Below are positions 31,037-32,844 of a stretch of DNA of 32,844 bases, piece after piece. The notes beneath the pieces are model-generated. The model was not told the origin of the DNA. It searched no databases and worked only from the letters and a program-made list of their open reading frames with translations. Within the stretch, counting starts at the first letter, position 1; every line of letters starts with the position of its first letter. This DNA is from an uncultured Methanobrevibacter sp. (GTDB taxonomy: Archaea; Methanobacteriota; Methanobacteria; Methanobacteriales; Methanobacteriaceae): the NCBI GenBank assembly GCA_900317865.1, contig ONIK01000017.1, positions 1 through 32,844 on the forward strand, written 5' to 3'. The position numbers and the translations under genes are program-made.

Positions 31037-32775
31037 TTATTGAAGGAAAAATTATTAAAATTGCTGGGCCTGTTATTGTCGCAGATGGTATGAGAGGAGC
31101 CCAGATGCTTGAGATGGTTAGGGTAGGTGACCAAAAGCTTATTGGAGAAATCATCGAATTAGAAGGTGACACCGCAACTATCCAAGTATATGAAGAAACA
31201 GCCGGTATTCAACCGGGTGAAGTAGTAGAATGTACAGGAGGTCCTTTATCAGTAGAACTCGGTCCGGGTGTAATGAGTTCTATTTTTGATGGTATTCAAA
31301 GACCTTTAAGAATTATTAGAGAAGAATCTGGTGACTTCATTGCAAGAGGTATTGATGTAGACTCTGTAAACAAAGAGAAAAAATGGGAATTCAAACCTGT
31401 TGCTAAAGTTGGTGACAAAGTACAAGGTGGAGACGTTCTTGGTGAAGTTCAAGAAACTACTGCTGTTTTACACAAAATTTTAGTCCCTCCAACTATGGAA
31501 GGTGAAGTAACCAGTATTGCTGCTGAAGGTGAATATACTGTATTAGAAGATATTGCAGCAATTGATGGTGAAGCAGTTCAAATGCTTCAAAAATGGCCTG
31601 TAAAAAGAAGCCGTCCATATGTAAGAAAATTGGACCCAGATATACCATTAGTTACCGGTCAAAGAGCACAAGATACTTTCTTCTCTGTAGCTAAAGGGGG
31701 AGCAGCAGCTATTCCAGGTCCTTTCGGATCAGGTAAAACTGTTACCCAGCAACAATTAGCAAAATGGGCAGATGCAGATATCGTTGTTTACATTGGATGT
31801 GGAGAACGTGGAAACGAAATGACTGAGGTACTTACAGAGTTCCCATTCCTTGACGACCCTAAAACCGGAAACCCATTAATGGACAGAACTGTTCTTATTG
31901 CAAACACTTCAAACATGCCGGTAGCAGCTCGTGAAGCATGTGTATATACTGGTATTACTATTGCTGAATATTACCGTGACCAAGGTTACGATGTAGCACT
32001 TATGGCAGATTCAACCTCAAGATGGGCTGAAGCTATGAGGGAGATTTCAGGAAGATTAGAAGAAATGCCTGGGGAAGAAGGTTACCCAGCATACTTAGCA
32101 TCCAGATTAGCACAGTTCTATGAAAGAGCAGGAAGGGTAGAAACTATTGGTACAGAATCACAAGTTGCTTCTATTTCAGTAGTTGGTGCAGTATCACCTC
32201 CTGGTGGGGACTTATCTGAACCAGTTACACAAAACACTTTACGTATCTGTAAAGTATTTTGGGCTTTAGATGCATCTCTTGCAGATAAACGTCACTTCCC
32301 TTCAATTGACTGGTTACAAAGTTATTCATTATATGTAGATAGTATTGAAGGCTGGTGGGCTGATAATGTGGCTGCTGACTGGAGAGCTACTCGTGATAAA
32401 GCTATGAGTCTTTTACAAAAAGAATCAGAACTTCAAGAAATTGTTCAATTAGTAGGTCCTGATGCTTTACCTGAAACTGACCAAGCTACATTAGAAACTA
32501 CTCGTATGTTAAGAGAAGACTTCTTGCAACAAAATGCATTTGATGACGTAGATACATATTGTGCACCTGATAAACAATATAAAATGTTGAAAACTATTCT
32601 TCAATTCTACGATGAATCTCTTGCAGCAGTTAATAGAGGTGCTCCAATTGCAAATATTGTAGCTTTACCTGTAAAAGAAGAAATTGGTAAAATGAAATAC
32701 ATCCCACAAGATGAATTTGATGCTAAAATTGAAGAAATTCAATCAGCAATTACTAAACAATGCAGTGAGGCTTAA
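31033..32775 (+). CDS. atpA: A-type ATP synthase catalytic subunit A
   Basis: This 580-aa catalytic subunit has an N-terminal beta barrel (GKIIKIAGPVIVADGM), the bulge region special to A/V-type A subunits (about 110-190), and the Walker A GPFGSGKT (residues 229-236) with the V/A-type sequence that ends KTVTQQQ. GCGERGNEMTEVL follows, then VALMADSTSRWAEAMREISG and the arginine-finger-side region SVVGAVSPPGGDLSEPV. It makes or hydrolyses ATP at the A/B interface. It is uninterrupted: there is no intein at the P-loop, where some archaeal atpA genes carry one. The stop is 2 nt before the atpB start. Confidence 0.97.
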   Translation: MIIEGKIIKIAGPVIVADGMRGAQMLEMVRVGDQKLIGEIIELEGDTATIQVYEETAGIQPGEVVECTGGPLSVELGPGVMSSIFDGIQRPLRIIREESGDFIARGIDVDSVNKEKKWEFKPVAKVGDKVQGGDVLGEVQETTAVLHKILVPPTMEGEVTSIAAEGEYTVLEDIAAIDGEAVQMLQKWPVKRSRPYVRKLDPDIPLVTGQRAQDTFFSVAKGGAAAIPGPFGSGKTVTQQQLAKWADADIVVYIGCGERGNEMTEVLTEFPFLDDPKTGNPLMDRTVLIANTSNMPVAAREACVYTGITIAEYYRDQGYDVALMADSTSRWAEAMREISGRLEEMPGEEGYPAYLASRLAQFYERAGRVETIGTESQVASISVVGAVSPPGGDLSEPVTQNTLRICKVFWALDASLADKRHFPSIDWLQSYSLYVDSIEGWWADNVAADWRATRDKAMSLLQKESELQEIVQLVGPDALPETDQATLETTRMLREDFLQQNAFDDVDTYCAPDKQYKMLKTILQFYDESLAAVNRGAPIANIVALPVKEEIGKMKYIPQDEFDAKIEEIQSAITKQCSEA

Positions 32776-32777
32776 AA

Positions 32778-32844
32778 ATGAATACAAATATTAAAACTAG
32801 AGAATATACTACTGTATCTGAAGTCTCAGGTCCTTTAATGGTTG
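32778..32844 (+). CDS. atpB: A-type ATP synthase subunit B, 5' end only
   Basis: ATG at 32778, two bases after the atpA stop, opens a frame reading MNTNIKTREYTTVSEVSGPL to the window edge (22 codons). This is the typical N-terminus of the non-catalytic B subunit (beta barrel start YTTVSEVSGPLMV), which follows atpA in all such operons. The SD may lie in CAGTGAGG at the end of atpA (32763-32770). Only the first residues are visible. Confidence 0.9.
   Translation, partial: MNTNIKTREYTTVSEVSGPLMV

Noticed and set aside
31700..31760. Possible intein at the AtpA P-loop
   Set aside because: The P-loop GPFGSGKT is continuous and the protein has normal length of 580 aa.

Overview
The window looks like a piece of a Methanobrevibacter (order Methanobacteriales) chromosome. 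It is very AT-rich, with AT-rich intergenic gaps, TATA-box promoters and Shine-Dalgarno (SD) sites of the GGTGA/GGAGG type. It carries an archaeal A-type ATP synthase operon, archaeal-only enzymes (TiaS, an archaeal Thg1-like enzyme, a CofA-like aldehyde dehydrogenase) and large secreted beta-helix adhesin-like proteins typical of gut and rumen Methanobrevibacter. The genus is inferred from gene content and style; no species is claimed.

Layout. 1-1462 (-): 5' part of a secreted adhesin-like gene with eight tandem beta-helix repeats; its promoter is flanked by a 12-bp dyad. 1869-2051 (+): a 60-aa protein with a class III (pilin-type) signal peptide. 2044-3172 (-): two overlapping TMEM175-like channel genes. 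3226-4638 (+): aldehyde dehydrogenase, probably CofA. 4798-7944 (+): 1048-aa adhesin-like protein with a beta-helix, an unrecognised middle domain and four Ig-like repeats. 8177-8899 (-): tRNA-binding OB-fold protein. 9151-9564 (+): PRC-barrel protein. 9625-11814 (+): nadX, a Thg1-like gene and a JAMM protease, tightly packed. 11868-13442 (-): serA. 13587-14366 (+): TIM-barrel-like unknown. 14369-15692 (-): an HTH regulator followed by a Cys-rich small protein. About 15775-17025 (+): tiaS.

17219-24777 (+) is the most intriguing part. A two-gene membrane module, probably a two-subunit transporter, is present twice in tandem (17219-18617 and 18762-20154). Both copies carry the same 15-bp palindrome upstream. 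They are followed by MmgE/PrpD, a TIM-barrel/U32-like protein, an orphan class I fumarase alpha-like protein, a short citryl-CoA-lyase-like member of the citrate synthase family and a nitroreductase. This looks like an organic-acid (tricarboxylate or dicarboxylate) transport and metabolism locus whose substrate I cannot name.

24784-25861 holds three small hypothetical genes. 26037-32844 (+) is the A1AO ATP synthase operon, H-I-K-E-C-F-A-B, cut by the window end inside atpB. Two things stand out there. The atpI reading frame is broken after 65 codons by a one-register shift at an ATGA. A strong TATA box and SD precede atpK, suggesting separate transcription of the high-copy rotor subunit. No tRNA, rRNA, CRISPR array, insertion sequence or intein was seen.
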